The position numbers and the translations under genes are program-made. This document shows positions 44,744-53,682 of a DNA stretch of 64,000 bases, piece after piece (positions within the stretch are counted from its first letter, which is position 1; each line of letters starts with the position of its first letter). The notes beneath the pieces were generated by a model, which searched no databases, was not told the DNA's origin, and worked only from the letters and a program-made list of their open reading frames with translations. The stretch comes from Rhodobacter sp. (lineage in GTDB: Bacteria > Pseudomonadota > Alphaproteobacteria > Rhodobacterales > Rhodobacteraceae): positions 1 through 64,000 of the forward strand of contig JADCEN010000051.1 of assembly GCA_020250175.1 (NCBI GenBank). The letters run 5' to 3'.

Positions 44744-47517
44744 CGGTCTTCCTTTGTCCCGCCAGCACCAATGACGGGAAAACTGGGCAGGGTTTGGTCC
44801 CGCGGGCCGAGCCGCTCCACCTTCACCCGCAGATCAAACCAGGCCGCCTGCCCGGTGACAGGATCGGAATTCGACCAGCGCATGCCGTCACCCTTTTCCG
44901 GCAGCAGTTCGGAAATCAGGTGGTTGAGCAGGAATCCCTTCACCGCCTCCGGCGCATCGGGTGCCAGCCCCCAGGCCCCCCTGCGCTTGCCGATGGCATT
45001 CCAGGTCCAGACGGTGTTTTCGTTCAGCGCCGCCATATGCGCCACCGGCACCTCGATCATGCCGGAGGGCGAGGTGACGCGCGCCCAGTCACCATCGGCA
45101 AAGCCGTGCTGTTGCCAGACCGTTGTCGGCAGATACAGGGAGTTGTGCCCCTGTATCTGCCGCAGCCAGGAATTCTGCGACCCCCAGGAATGGTACATCG
45201 CCATGGGCCGCTGCGTCAGCGCGTGCAAGGGAAAGCCTGTCGCCGCGTCATCGCCAAAGGGCGCGTACCAGACCGGAAGCGGGTCCATCGCCAGTTTGAT
45301 CCGGGCGCGCAGGGCATCGGGCGGCTGCACATGGCCATGCCCTTCGGCGGCCAGCTGAAACCGGCGCATCGGTTCGGCATAGACGGAAAACAGATAGGGC
45401 TGCGGCGATTCAAAAAACCCCATCTCCACCGCCCAGTCCTGATAGGCGGCGTTCCAGGGTTTGAAATAGCTGGCCTCGGGCGGCACATGCGCCTGAAAAA
45501 AACCGCCATTGGCGATGTAGGCCGCGATCTGGTCCGGGTTGGGCGCGCCGCGCCCCACCGCCTCGCCAGCACCGCGAAAGCCCATCAGCGGCCCCACGCC
45601 CGGTTTGCGCTGATGCATAGCGATATACTCGGCATAATCGCGGTACATCGCCTTGCCGTCAGCATCGGTGAACCCCGGCAACCCCAGCCGCACGCCCAGA
45701 TCGATCAGCACCGACTGAAAGCCGCGCACATCGCGGTCCGGCTCCACCACCGGCCAGCGGATGGCATCGCCCGCCGCCCCCGGCTCGCTGATCGGGCGGT
45801 CCAGCAGGCTGATGCAGTCATGCCGTTCCACATAGGTGGTGTCGGGCAGGATCAGGTCGGCATAGGCCACCATTTCCGACGCATAGGCATCGGAATAGAT
45901 GATGCGCGGGATCACATATTCGCCGTCCCCGTCCCTGTCCGTCAGCATCTGCATCACGGCGGCGGTGTTCATGGAAGAATTCCACGCCATGTTCGCCATA
46001 TACAGAAACAGCGTGTCGATCCGATACGGGTCGCCCGCATGGGCATTGGGAATGACCATATGCATCATGCCATGGGCCGAGAACGGGTTTTCCCAACTGA
46101 ACGCCTTATCAATCCGCGCCGCCGTGCCGTCAGGCTTCAGCGCCAGTTGATCCGGCCCGCGCACATAGCCCAGATGCGGCCCTGACAGCGGCTTGCCGGG
46201 CACGGCATCGAAATGGGGGGTCGGATGCGCCTCCATCGGTTTGGGATAGGGCGGCTTCATGCGGTAGCCGCCCGGCACCTCCACCGTGCCCAGCAGGATC
46301 TGCAGCAGATGCAGCGCCCGCGCGGTCTGGAACCCGTTGGAATGGGCGGAAATGCCCCGCATCGCGTGGAAGCTGACCGGGCGGCCCACCATCGCGGGAT
46401 GAACCGTGCCCCGGAAATCCGTCCAGGGCTGATCCAGCACGATCGCCTCGTCAAACGCCACCCGCGCCAGTTCTGCCGCCAGTTCGCGGATCCGCCGCGC
46501 CGGAATGCCCACCCGGTCCGCCACCGCTTCCGGTGCATGGTCCGGGGACAGATAGCGTTCCGCCAGATGCCGGAACACGGTGCGGTGCCCCTGCCAGACC
46601 GCCCCCAGATCGGGTTGCACGCCCCTGGCATCCCAGCTTGCGGGCATCCCCGTGCGCCGGTCGATCACGAAGGGCTGGCTTTCGGCATTGCGCACGAACA
46701 GCCCCCTGGTCGGCCCGTCGGTTTCGTCCAGAAGAAAAGCCGAATTCGTCCATTGCGCCAGATAGTCCAGATCGACCTTGCCCGCCTCCAGCAGGCAATG
46801 GATCACCGCCAGGATCAGCAGCCCATCCGTGCCGGGCGTGATCCCCAGCCAGTCATCGGCCACCGCATTGTAACCGGTGCGGATCGGGTTGACCCCGATC
46901 ACCCGCGCGCCGCGCGCCTTCAGCTTGCCCAGCCCGATCTTGATCGGGTTGCTGTCGTGGTCTTCGGCCACGCCAAACATCACGAACAGTTTCGTCCGGT
47001 CCCAGTCCGGCTGGCCGAATTCCCAGAACGACCCGCCGATGGTGTAAATCCCCGCCGCTGCCATGTTCACCGAACAAAAGCCGCCATGTGCGGCATAGTT
47101 CGGCGTGCCAAACATCTGCGCCCACCAGCCGGTCAGGCTTTGGCTTTGATCGCGGCCGGTAAAGAAGGCCAGCTTTTCGGGGGCCGTGTCGCGCAGCGGT
47201 TTCATCCAGGACACGGCCAGCTCCAGCGCCTCGTCCCAGGAAATCTCCTCGAACGCACCCGACCCGCGCGGCCCGACACGCCTCAGGGGTGCCCGCAGCC
47301 GGGACGGGGCGGTGATCTGCCTGATGCCCGACGCGCCCTTGGCACAGAGCACGCCCTTGTTGACCGGATGATCGCGGTTGCCTTCGATGTAGCTGACCTT
47401 GCCGGACGTCAGATGCACGTTGATCCCGCAGCGGCAGGCGCACATGTAGCAGGTGGTCCGGCGCACCTCGTCGGACACGGGCGGCGAAGTGTCAAGGCCA
47501 GGCTGGCGGATCGTCAT
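44734..47517 (-). CDS. soeA: SoeA-type molybdopterin oxidoreductase, sulfite dehydrogenase catalytic subunit
   Basis: This 927-residue molybdenum enzyme of the DMSO reductase superfamily most likely oxidises sulfite to sulfate. The N-terminal [4Fe-4S] site is TTCYMCACRCGINV with a fourth cysteine in GVLCAKG near residue 57. Guanylate-cofactor blocks include FTGRDQSQSLTGWWAQ and GVNPIRTGYNAVADDW. No Tat signal precedes the iron-sulfur site, consistent with the cytoplasmic SoeABC complex rather than periplasmic DmsABC. The ATG at 47517 overlaps the ackA stop (ATGA). Sulfite is the product of Xsc encoded upstream, so the substrate assignment fits the cluster. Confidence 0.85.
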   Translation of the reverse strand: MTIRQPGLDTSPPVSDEVRRTTCYMCACRCGINVHLTSGKVSYIEGNRDHPVNKGVLCAKGASGIRQITAPSRLRAPLRRVGPRGSGAFEEISWDEALELAVSWMKPLRDTAPEKLAFFTGRDQSQSLTGWWAQMFGTPNYAAHGGFCSVNMAAAGIYTIGGSFWEFGQPDWDRTKLFVMFGVAEDHDSNPIKIGLGKLKARGARVIGVNPIRTGYNAVADDWLGITPGTDGLLILAVIHCLLEAGKVDLDYLAQWTNSAFLLDETDGPTRGLFVRNAESQPFVIDRRTGMPASWDARGVQPDLGAVWQGHRTVFRHLAERYLSPDHAPEAVADRVGIPARRIRELAAELARVAFDEAIVLDQPWTDFRGTVHPAMVGRPVSFHAMRGISAHSNGFQTARALHLLQILLGTVEVPGGYRMKPPYPKPMEAHPTPHFDAVPGKPLSGPHLGYVRGPDQLALKPDGTAARIDKAFSWENPFSAHGMMHMVIPNAHAGDPYRIDTLFLYMANMAWNSSMNTAAVMQMLTDRDGDGEYVIPRIIYSDAYASEMVAYADLILPDTTYVERHDCISLLDRPISEPGAAGDAIRWPVVEPDRDVRGFQSVLIDLGVRLGLPGFTDADGKAMYRDYAEYIAMHQRKPGVGPLMGFRGAGEAVGRGAPNPDQIAAYIANGGFFQAHVPPEASYFKPWNAAYQDWAVEMGFFESPQPYLFSVYAEPMRRFQLAAEGHGHVQPPDALRARIKLAMDPLPVWYAPFGDDAATGFPLHALTQRPMAMYHSWGSQNSWLRQIQGHNSLYLPTTVWQQHGFADGDWARVTSPSGMIEVPVAHMAALNENTVWTWNAIGKRRGAWGLAPDAPEAVKGFLLNHLISELLPEKGDGMRWSNSDPVTGQAAWFDLRVKVERLGPRDQTLPSFPVIGAGGTKEDRWT

Positions 47518-48644
47518 GGTTCCCCCCCAGGTGCCGACCGGATCAGGTCCAGCGCCTCTGCCGCAATGTGACGCTCTTCGTCGGCGGGCACCACCCAAAC
47601 CGCAACATCGGATGCATCCCCGTCCAGCCGGGCGGCAGCGCCCCGGTTCGCGCCGGCGTCAAACCGCAATCCGGCCCATTCCAGACCTGCCATGATTTCG
47701 GCCCGCACCACAGCGTCATTCTCGCCGATGCCTCCGGTGAAGGCCACCGCATCAAGGCCCCCCATCGCCGCAATCATCGACCCCGCATGGCGCACCGCCC
47801 AGTAGCAGAAATGCGCAACGGCAAATCGCGCCGCGTCCGTTCCCGCCGCATGCAGCACGCGCATGTCCGAGGCACCCGCCAGCCCGAGCAGCCCGCTTTC
47901 ACGGTTCAGAATGCGCGCGGCCCCGGCAAGCCCATGCACCTCGGCCAGCCGCAGCACGGCATTGCCGTCAATACCCCCTGTCCGCGTGCCCATCGTCAGC
48001 CCGTCCAGCGGCGTATATCCCATGGTCGTCGCCACCGATACCCCGTCGCGGATCGCGCAGGCCGATGCACCATTGCCCAGATGCAGCGCAAGCAGCCGCC
48101 GGGGCAGCGGGCCGCCGGTCAGCCCAGGCCAGCGCGCCACGATGCTGGCATAGGATATGCCGTGGAAGCCGTAGCGGCGCAGGCCAAGCGCCTCGGCCCC
48201 GGGCGGCAGTGCATAGCGCAAGGCGACCTCGGGGTTGGTCGCATGAAAGGCGGTGTCGAAGCTGGCATAGTGCGGCAGGCCGGGGGCAAGCCCTGCAAGC
48301 GCGCGGATCGCCGCAAGATTTGCCGGGTTGTGCAGCGGGGCCAGCGGCACACAGGCGGCGATCCGCGCCTCGACCTCTGGCGTCACCCGGCAGGGCGCGC
48401 GCAGGTCCGGCCCGCCATGCACCACCCGGTGCGCTGCCGCCGCCAGCGCGCCCGGACGCAGGCCCATCTCTGCCAGACACAACGACAGCGCCGACTGATG
48501 GTCCGGTGCCACGCAAGGCACCCCGCCGATCTGCGCGGCACCCCCGATCCCGGTCACCGCCGCCGCACCGCGCCGGACCAGATCCGCGTCGAACAGCACC
48601 ACCTTGACCGACGACGACCCCGCATTGACCACCAGCACATCCAT
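47514..48644 (-). CDS. ackA: Acetate kinase
   Basis: This 376-residue kinase converts acetyl phosphate and ADP to acetate and ATP. Family motifs are VVNAGSSSVKVVLF at the N-terminus, HRVVHGG near residue 68, FDTAFHATNPEVA near 125, GFHGISYAS near 155, HLGNGASA near 182, TMGTRTGGIDGNA and FTGGIGEND near 300. The start at 48644 shares one base with the stop of the TSUP gene. In most taurine clusters of this group a phosphotransacetylase (pta) follows xsc; here the kinase takes its place, so acetyl phosphate made by Xsc would yield ATP directly. Confidence 0.93.
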   Translation of the reverse strand: MDVLVVNAGSSSVKVVLFDADLVRRGAAAVTGIGGAAQIGGVPCVAPDHQSALSLCLAEMGLRPGALAAAAHRVVHGGPDLRAPCRVTPEVEARIAACVPLAPLHNPANLAAIRALAGLAPGLPHYASFDTAFHATNPEVALRYALPPGAEALGLRRYGFHGISYASIVARWPGLTGGPLPRRLLALHLGNGASACAIRDGVSVATTMGYTPLDGLTMGTRTGGIDGNAVLRLAEVHGLAGAARILNRESGLLGLAGASDMRVLHAAGTDAARFAVAHFCYWAVRHAGSMIAAMGGLDAVAFTGGIGENDAVVRAEIMAGLEWAGLRFDAGANRGAAARLDGDASDVAVWVVPADEERHIAAEALDLIRSAPGGEP

Positions 48645-49384
48645 CACAGCACCGTCCTCAGCAGCCCCAGCAGCGCAAGCCCCGCCAGCAGCAGGATCGA
48701 AAACCGCCGGAAGTCCTGCGGATCGGTGGTCAGGAAATGCCGCCCCCCCAGCCATGTCCCGATGCCGATCAGCGGCAGCGCCGCCAGCGTCACCACCAGC
48801 GTGTCGCGCGAGACCAGGCCGTGTCCCCACATCAGCGGCAGCGTCCAGATATCCAGCGCCGCGAAATAGGCAATCAGCGTGGCGCGGAACACCGCCGCCG
48901 CAATCGGCTGCGCGGCAAAGAACACCGCCACCGGCAAGCCGCCCATCCCGGCGGCATTCGCCATGCCCGAAATCACACCCACCGCCATATGCGCAGGCCG
49001 CCCGGCCTCGTGCCGCAGCGTCCAGCCCGCCAGCAGGGCGGCGCACATCGCCAGAACATAGACTGAAATCACCACCCGCGCCGCCTCCGGCCCGATCCCG
49101 GTCAGCGCCCACAACCCCAGCGGCACGCCCGCCAGCGCCCCCGCCATCAGCGTCAGCACCCGCCACCAGCTGACCGCGTGCCACACGCCACGCGCCTGCT
49201 GAAAGGTCATCAGGAATTCGCAGATCATCACCACCGCCACGAACTGCAGCGGATTGGTGACCAGCGCCGACGAAGCCACGACCAGCGCCGAAAAGCCGAA
49301 ACCGGAATAGCCCCGCACAAATGCCGCCACCAGAAAGGCCACCGCCATGAACCCGACCGCGGTCGGGCTCATGTCAAAGGGCAT
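48644..49384 (-). CDS. TSUP-family sulfite/sulfate exporter (TauE/SafE type)
   Basis: This 246-residue membrane protein of the TauE/SafE (TSUP) family has about seven or eight hydrophobic segments and the repeated glycine pattern FVRGYSGFGFSALVVA near residue 24 and GVISGMANAAGMGGLPVAVF near 140. In taurine clusters such carriers export the sulfite or sulfate formed by desulfonation. The ATG at 49384 shares one base with the xsc stop; a GTG three bases upstream is also possible. Its place between xsc and ackA supports the role. Confidence 0.88.
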   Translation of the reverse strand: MPFDMSPTAVGFMAVAFLVAAFVRGYSGFGFSALVVASSALVTNPLQFVAVVMICEFLMTFQQARGVWHAVSWWRVLTLMAGALAGVPLGLWALTGIGPEAARVVISVYVLAMCAALLAGWTLRHEAGRPAHMAVGVISGMANAAGMGGLPVAVFFAAQPIAAAVFRATLIAYFAALDIWTLPLMWGHGLVSRDTLVVTLAALPLIGIGTWLGGRHFLTTDPQDFRRFSILLLAGLALLGLLRTVL

Positions 49385-51159
49385 CACGCCCCGACCTGGG
49401 GCCGCATATCTGCAGGGTCGATTCCCGCCACCGGCACCGGCTTTTTCATCGCATCACGCCGGAACGGCTCGCCCAGCTCCTGGTTCAGCAGCACTTCGAT
49501 GAAGGTGGTCTTCCCGGCCTTTTGCGCCTTCAGGGCCTGATGCAGCGCCTCGGTCAGCTCCTCCATCGTGCGGACCTGCACGCCCTGCAGACCGCAGGCC
49601 GTGGCGATGGCGGCATAGCTGACCTTTTCGTTCAGCTCGGTGCCCACGAAATTGTCCTCGTACCACAGGGTCGTGTTGCGCTTTTCGGCACCCCATTGGT
49701 AATTGCGGAAAATGACCATAGTGATCGCCGGCCAGTCCCCGCGCCCGATTGCCGTCATCTCGTTCATCGAAATGCCAAAGGCCCCGTCCCCGGCAAAGCC
49801 CACCACCGGCACCTCGGGCTTGCCGATCTTTGCGCCCACGATCGAGGGCAGGCCATAGCCGCAGGGCCCGAACAACCCCGGCGCCAGGTACTTCCGCCCC
49901 TCCTCAAAGGTCGGATAGGCGTTGCCGATGGCGCAGTTGTTGCCGATGTCCGAACTGATGATCGCCTCACGCGGCAAAGCCGCCTCAATGGCGCGCCAGG
50001 CCATGCGCGGGCTCATCCAGCCCGGCCGGGCGGCCCGTGCCCGCTGGTTCCAGGTCGTGCCAGGATCATCCTCTTCATGGTCCATGCTGGACAGCGCCTG
50101 CGCCCAGGCCGATTTCGTTTGCGCGATCAGCGCCTTGCGGTCCGATCTTCCGGCATCGCCCGCACCGGGTGAAAGTTGTGCCAGAACAGCCTCGGCCACC
50201 TTTCCCGCATCGCCGACGATGCCCACCGTCACCGGCTTGGTCAGCCCGATCCGGTCCGGGTTCAAGTCCACCTGGATGATCGCCGCCCCCTTGGGCCAAT
50301 AGTCGATGCCATAGCCCGGCAGGGTCGAGAACGGGTTAAGCCGCGTGCCCAGCGCCAGCACCACATCGGCGCGCGCGATCAGCTCCATCGCGGCCCTGGA
50401 TCCGTTGTAGCCCAGCGGCCCCGCGAACAGCGGGTGGCTGCCCGGAAAAGCGTCATTGTGCTGATAGCCGCAGCAGACCGGCGCATCCAGACGCTCGGCC
50501 AGCCGCACCGAAGCCGGAATCGCCCCCGCCAGCACCACGCCCGCGCCGTTCAGGATGACCGGAAACTTCGCCCCCGACAGCAGCTTGGCGGCGGCTGCAA
50601 TCGCGTCTTCGCCGCCTGCGGGGCGCTCGAATTCCACCACTTTCGGCAGGTCGATGTCGATCACCTGTGTCCAGTAATCGCGCGGCACGTTGATCTGCGC
50701 CGGGGCAGAGGCGCGCCTGGCCTTCAGGATCACCCGGTTCAGCACTTCGGCAATACGGGACGGGTCGCGCACCTCTTCCTGATACGCCACCATGTCCTTG
50801 AACAGGGCCATCTGTTCCACTTCCTGAAAGCCGCCCTGCCCGATGGTCCTGTTTGCCGCCTGGGGCGTCACCAGCAGCAAGGGCGTATGGTTCCAGTAGG
50901 CGGTCTTCACGGGGGTCACGAAATTGGTGATGCCGGGGCCATTCTGCGCCACCATCATCGCCATCCTGCCGGTGGCGCGGGCATAGCCATCGGCCATCAT
51001 CCCGGCGTTGCATTCATGCGCGCAGTCCCAGAACCGGATGCCCGCGCGCGGAAACAGGTCAGAAATCGGCATCATCGCCGAACCGATGATCCCGAAGGCA
51101 TGTTCGATGCCATGCATCTGCAGGACTTTGACGAAAGCTTCCTCGGTGGTCATCCTCAT
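49384..51159 (-). CDS. xsc: Sulfoacetaldehyde acetyltransferase
   Basis: This 591-residue thiamine-diphosphate enzyme cleaves sulfoacetaldehyde with phosphate into sulfite and acetyl phosphate. The N-terminal catalytic glutamate lies in DCAHECNAGMMADGYARATG near residue 35. The diphosphate/Mg site reads FAGDGAFGISMNEMTAIGRG near residue 440, continuing to FRNYQWGAEKRN, which is typical of Xsc. The start at 51159 has AGGAG nine bases upstream; the ATG at 51153 is an alternative. Length matches known Xsc (about 590). It is the first gene of the xsc-TSUP-ackA-soeA-ligase-soeB-soeC operon and has TauR-like boxes upstream. Confidence 0.94.
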   Translation of the reverse strand: MRMTTEEAFVKVLQMHGIEHAFGIIGSAMMPISDLFPRAGIRFWDCAHECNAGMMADGYARATGRMAMMVAQNGPGITNFVTPVKTAYWNHTPLLLVTPQAANRTIGQGGFQEVEQMALFKDMVAYQEEVRDPSRIAEVLNRVILKARRASAPAQINVPRDYWTQVIDIDLPKVVEFERPAGGEDAIAAAAKLLSGAKFPVILNGAGVVLAGAIPASVRLAERLDAPVCCGYQHNDAFPGSHPLFAGPLGYNGSRAAMELIARADVVLALGTRLNPFSTLPGYGIDYWPKGAAIIQVDLNPDRIGLTKPVTVGIVGDAGKVAEAVLAQLSPGAGDAGRSDRKALIAQTKSAWAQALSSMDHEEDDPGTTWNQRARAARPGWMSPRMAWRAIEAALPREAIISSDIGNNCAIGNAYPTFEEGRKYLAPGLFGPCGYGLPSIVGAKIGKPEVPVVGFAGDGAFGISMNEMTAIGRGDWPAITMVIFRNYQWGAEKRNTTLWYEDNFVGTELNEKVSYAAIATACGLQGVQVRTMEELTEALHQALKAQKAGKTTFIEVLLNQELGEPFRRDAMKKPVPVAGIDPADMRPQVGA

Positions 51160-51233
51160 GGCGCAACACTCCTGCATCTGTCGGGCCATTAAGGCCGGTT
51201 GGCCGCAATCTACCCGCCCGCCCGGCCTTGGCC

Positions 51234-51275
51234 TTAGGGCCAGTCCGTTTGTCCTGTTAAGTCCAGTTGTCCTGT
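51234..51275 (-). promoter_or_regulatory. TauR-type direct repeats upstream of xsc
   Basis: On the minus strand CTGGACTTAA (51257-51266) and CTGGCCCTAA (51234-51243) are direct repeats with a 23-base period. The first fits the CTGGACYTAA box I recall as reported for TauR of Rhodobacter capsulatus. A second pair of 16-base direct repeats (51242-51257 and 51260-51275, 14 of 16 identical) overlaps them. The same paired arrangement with the same period lies upstream of tpa. Confidence 0.65.
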
Positions 51276-51427
51276 ACGCAAGCGCTCTGCGAAATGTAAG
51301 CTCACCGCCCTTAAGCAAACTGCCTTCATCCCATTATCTGTTCACAGATATCCCAAGTGGGTCGCCGGTTGGCGCGCCATTGGTCCAAGGACCAACCGGC
51401 GACGGGGTGTGAAACCCCCCGGTGCCC

Positions 51428-52897
51428 TCACCCGGCACTCCGCCCGATCCCTTCTGCAATCCGCCCGATTCCCTCGGCTATCCGGCTGCCGGGAATCGAG
51501 GAATAGGCGAGGCGGTAGTAATTCTGCGGTTCCCCGGCGGGGTCAAAGAACACCCGCCCCGGCTCAATCAGCACGCCCCGCGCCTTCAGCCTGTCTGCCA
51601 GCAAACCGGTATCCACCCCCTCCGGTGCCCGCATCCAGAAGCTGGACCCCCCGAAACCGCCGGCCTGCGCCACAGTCAGACCGCAGGCCACAATCGCCTC
51701 GTCCATCACGATGCGGCGGCGGCGGAAGGTGTGCTTCATCCGGTTCACCAGTGCATCGTAATGACCGAGTGACAGGAAATAGGCCGCTGTGCGCTGCACA
51801 TGCCCCGGCGGATGGCGCAGCACGGCCACGCGCAGCGCCCGTGCCTCGGCGATAAACCCCGCCGGACCCACCAGATAGCCCAGCCGCAGCCCCGGAAAGA
51901 TCGACTTGGAAAATGAGCCTGCATGAATCACCCGCCCCTCGCGGTCCAGCGACTTGAGCGAGGGCGAGGCGGGGGCGAGATAGGACATCTCGAAATCATA
52001 GTCATCCTCGACCACCACGAAATTGCGGCGCGACGCCTCGTCCAGCAGGGCCAGGCGGCGGGCCAGCGGCATGGTGGCATTGGTCGGGCTGTGATGGCTG
52101 GGGGCGGCAAAGACCACATCCACACGTTCAGGCAGCCGGTCGGGCGGCAGCCCTTCAGCATCCACATCCACCGGCAGCACCGCGCAACCGATCTGTTGCA
52201 GAATGGCGCGCAGGCCGGGATAGACCGGGTTTTCCACCACCGCGCGGCCAGCCCGCCCCAGCAGCACCGTGGCCGCCAGCCACAGCCCGTTCTGCGCCCC
52301 CATGGTGATCAGCACCTGGTCTGCCTTGGCCGCAATGCCGCGCCGGGGCAGGATGTTGCGCAGGATGTATTCGATCAGCAGCGGGTCGTCGCGTTCCTGC
52401 CAGTCATCGGTCAGCGCCTCGAAATCCCGCCGCCCCAGCGCACGCAGCGCGCAAAGCCGCCAGTTCTGATGGTCAAACAGCGTGGCATCCGCCTGACCGT
52501 AGATGAAGGGGTAGGGAAAGCTGCGCCAGTCTGCGGGTTTCGACAGGCTGACGGCCCCGGAAAACCGCCTGCCGGTCAGGGCGGCGTAATCCACCCGCTC
52601 CACCTCGGCGGTAGCGGCAGGCGGAAAGTCCGGCTGGCGCGGGGCCGTGTCCGAGATGAAATACCCCGACCTGCCCCGCGATGTCAGATAGTCAGAAGAC
52701 ACCAGATCGGCATAGGCCAGCGTCACCGTGATCCGGCTGATGCCCAGATGCGCCGCCAGCCCCCGGCTGGAAGGCATCCTGTCACCGGGGCGAAACCGCC
52801 CCAACAGAATGCCCTCCGCCACCATCTGCCGCAACTGCTGCTGCAACGTGCCCCGAGCGCCCGCCGTCAGGAAAAAGGCTTCGGCGGGGATCGGCAT
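51428..52897 (-). CDS. tauR: TauR-like MocR/GntR-type regulator with aminotransferase domain
   Basis: This 489-residue regulator of the MocR group has an N-terminal winged helix of GntR type (residues 15-80, GDRMPSSRGLAAHLGISRIT) fused to a type I aminotransferase-like domain. The PLP-binding lysine is in HAGSFSKSIFPGLRLGYL near residue 315. TauR activates taurine genes in Rhodobacter in response to taurine, and the linkage to xsc and tpa supports the same role. The C-terminus carries a small tandem repeat (RIAEGIG twice). It lies upstream of xsc in the same direction with 268 bases between. Confidence 0.88.
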   Translation of the reverse strand: MPIPAEAFFLTAGARGTLQQQLRQMVAEGILLGRFRPGDRMPSSRGLAAHLGISRITVTLAYADLVSSDYLTSRGRSGYFISDTAPRQPDFPPAATAEVERVDYAALTGRRFSGAVSLSKPADWRSFPYPFIYGQADATLFDHQNWRLCALRALGRRDFEALTDDWQERDDPLLIEYILRNILPRRGIAAKADQVLITMGAQNGLWLAATVLLGRAGRAVVENPVYPGLRAILQQIGCAVLPVDVDAEGLPPDRLPERVDVVFAAPSHHSPTNATMPLARRLALLDEASRRNFVVVEDDYDFEMSYLAPASPSLKSLDREGRVIHAGSFSKSIFPGLRLGYLVGPAGFIAEARALRVAVLRHPPGHVQRTAAYFLSLGHYDALVNRMKHTFRRRRIVMDEAIVACGLTVAQAGGFGGSSFWMRAPEGVDTGLLADRLKARGVLIEPGRVFFDPAGEPQNYYRLAYSSIPGSRIAEGIGRIAEGIGRSAG

Positions 52898-53334
52898 TCT
52901 GGCACCATCAGGCTGTTGCGTCTGCCGCTATTATCAAGCCTGTTGTGTGAAAGACCAGCGTCAAATTCACTTGGGCTTAGACGGATGTATAAATGCCAAC
53001 AGATGCGCCAGGCCGTATTGAAAAAATGGATCCACTTGCCGGAGCAGCTATCTTCATTAAGATTATGGGATTCTTAAAATACTATCACCCCGAATGCGCA
53101 GACGGCATAGTTTGTGCAGACGTGGAGTTCATCGATAAATACGAGCCGGTGCGCGGACGTAAGGTGGCCTGACATGTCATCGACACAGCATGTTGGTATA
53201 ACACCAAATCTGTATATGAGTTTTAGTCGCAGTGACATAACCGTGGATCATGATGCTGTATTGAATGCTACTTTGTAGTAGATCAGGAACAAGATTTTTT
53301 AAGTGTAATGTTGCAAAACCATTTATGATTATGT
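52898..53334. other. A+T-rich region of foreign base composition
   Basis: Base composition drops sharply after about 52980 compared with the flanking taurine genes. Apart from the small open frame at 52993-53172 nothing coding is evident; 53173-53334 has many short A/T runs and stop codons in all frames. It borders the inverted-repeat-framed module at 53335-54669, and both may have arrived together. Confidence 0.5.
52993..53172 (+). CDS. Small hypothetical protein, 59 residues
   Basis: An uninterrupted frame of 59 codons starts at ATG 52993 and ends TGA 53170-53172. It contains a hydrophobic middle (AGAAIFIKIMGFLKYYHPE) and a polar end (EFIDKYEPVRGRKVA). FLKYYHPE resembles the start of S41-type peptidases, so this may be a fragment rather than a gene. 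No clear ribosome site precedes it, and the region is A+T-rich and atypical. I do not recognise a function. Confidence 0.3.
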   Translation: MPTDAPGRIEKMDPLAGAAIFIKIMGFLKYYHPECADGIVCADVEFIDKYEPVRGRKVA

Positions 53335-53380
53335 TGACCCTGGCGTTCGCCATCTGACAGAAGATACCCAATGACGGCTT

Positions 53381-53543
53381 AGCAGGGTGCTGAAAAACTC
53401 CGGGCAGACCTCGTTGATCCGACGAAATCCAGGAAATCTGCCCACGGAAAGGCCGAAAGGCTTCCGTTTCCGGGAACAGCGGCGTCCTCGCAGAATGTTT
53501 TCCCTTAGCTGTGGGTCGAAAAACACTTCTTCAGCAGCCTGTT
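53381..53543. mobile_element. Insertion-sequence fragment or MITE
   Basis: The ends AGCAGGGTGCTGAAAAACTC (53381-53400) and the reverse of 53524-53543 match at 15 of 20 positions as an inverted repeat. The GCTGAAAAA tip is of the sort seen at ends of IS5/IS1182-like elements. A short leftward frame inside (MFFDPQLRENILRG) might be a transposase scrap. It is far too short for an active element. Confidence 0.4.
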
Positions 53544-53682
53544 AGAGCCCAAAGCAGAAATATTGTTCAATCCCTCTGGCGGACTGGACTTGTTCCGACC
53601 AACAGCACATCAGTCGTCACAAAAGCGACTTGGCAGCTTGGTAACCAACGGAATTGTGGCGAGGAAGGACGAGGTAACGGCG

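Noticed and set aside
42487-47517. Reading the molybdoenzyme as DMSO reductase DmsABC
   Set aside because: The large subunit has no Tat signal and the operon begins with xsc, which produces sulfite; SoeABC fits better. DMSO reduction cannot be fully excluded from sequence alone.
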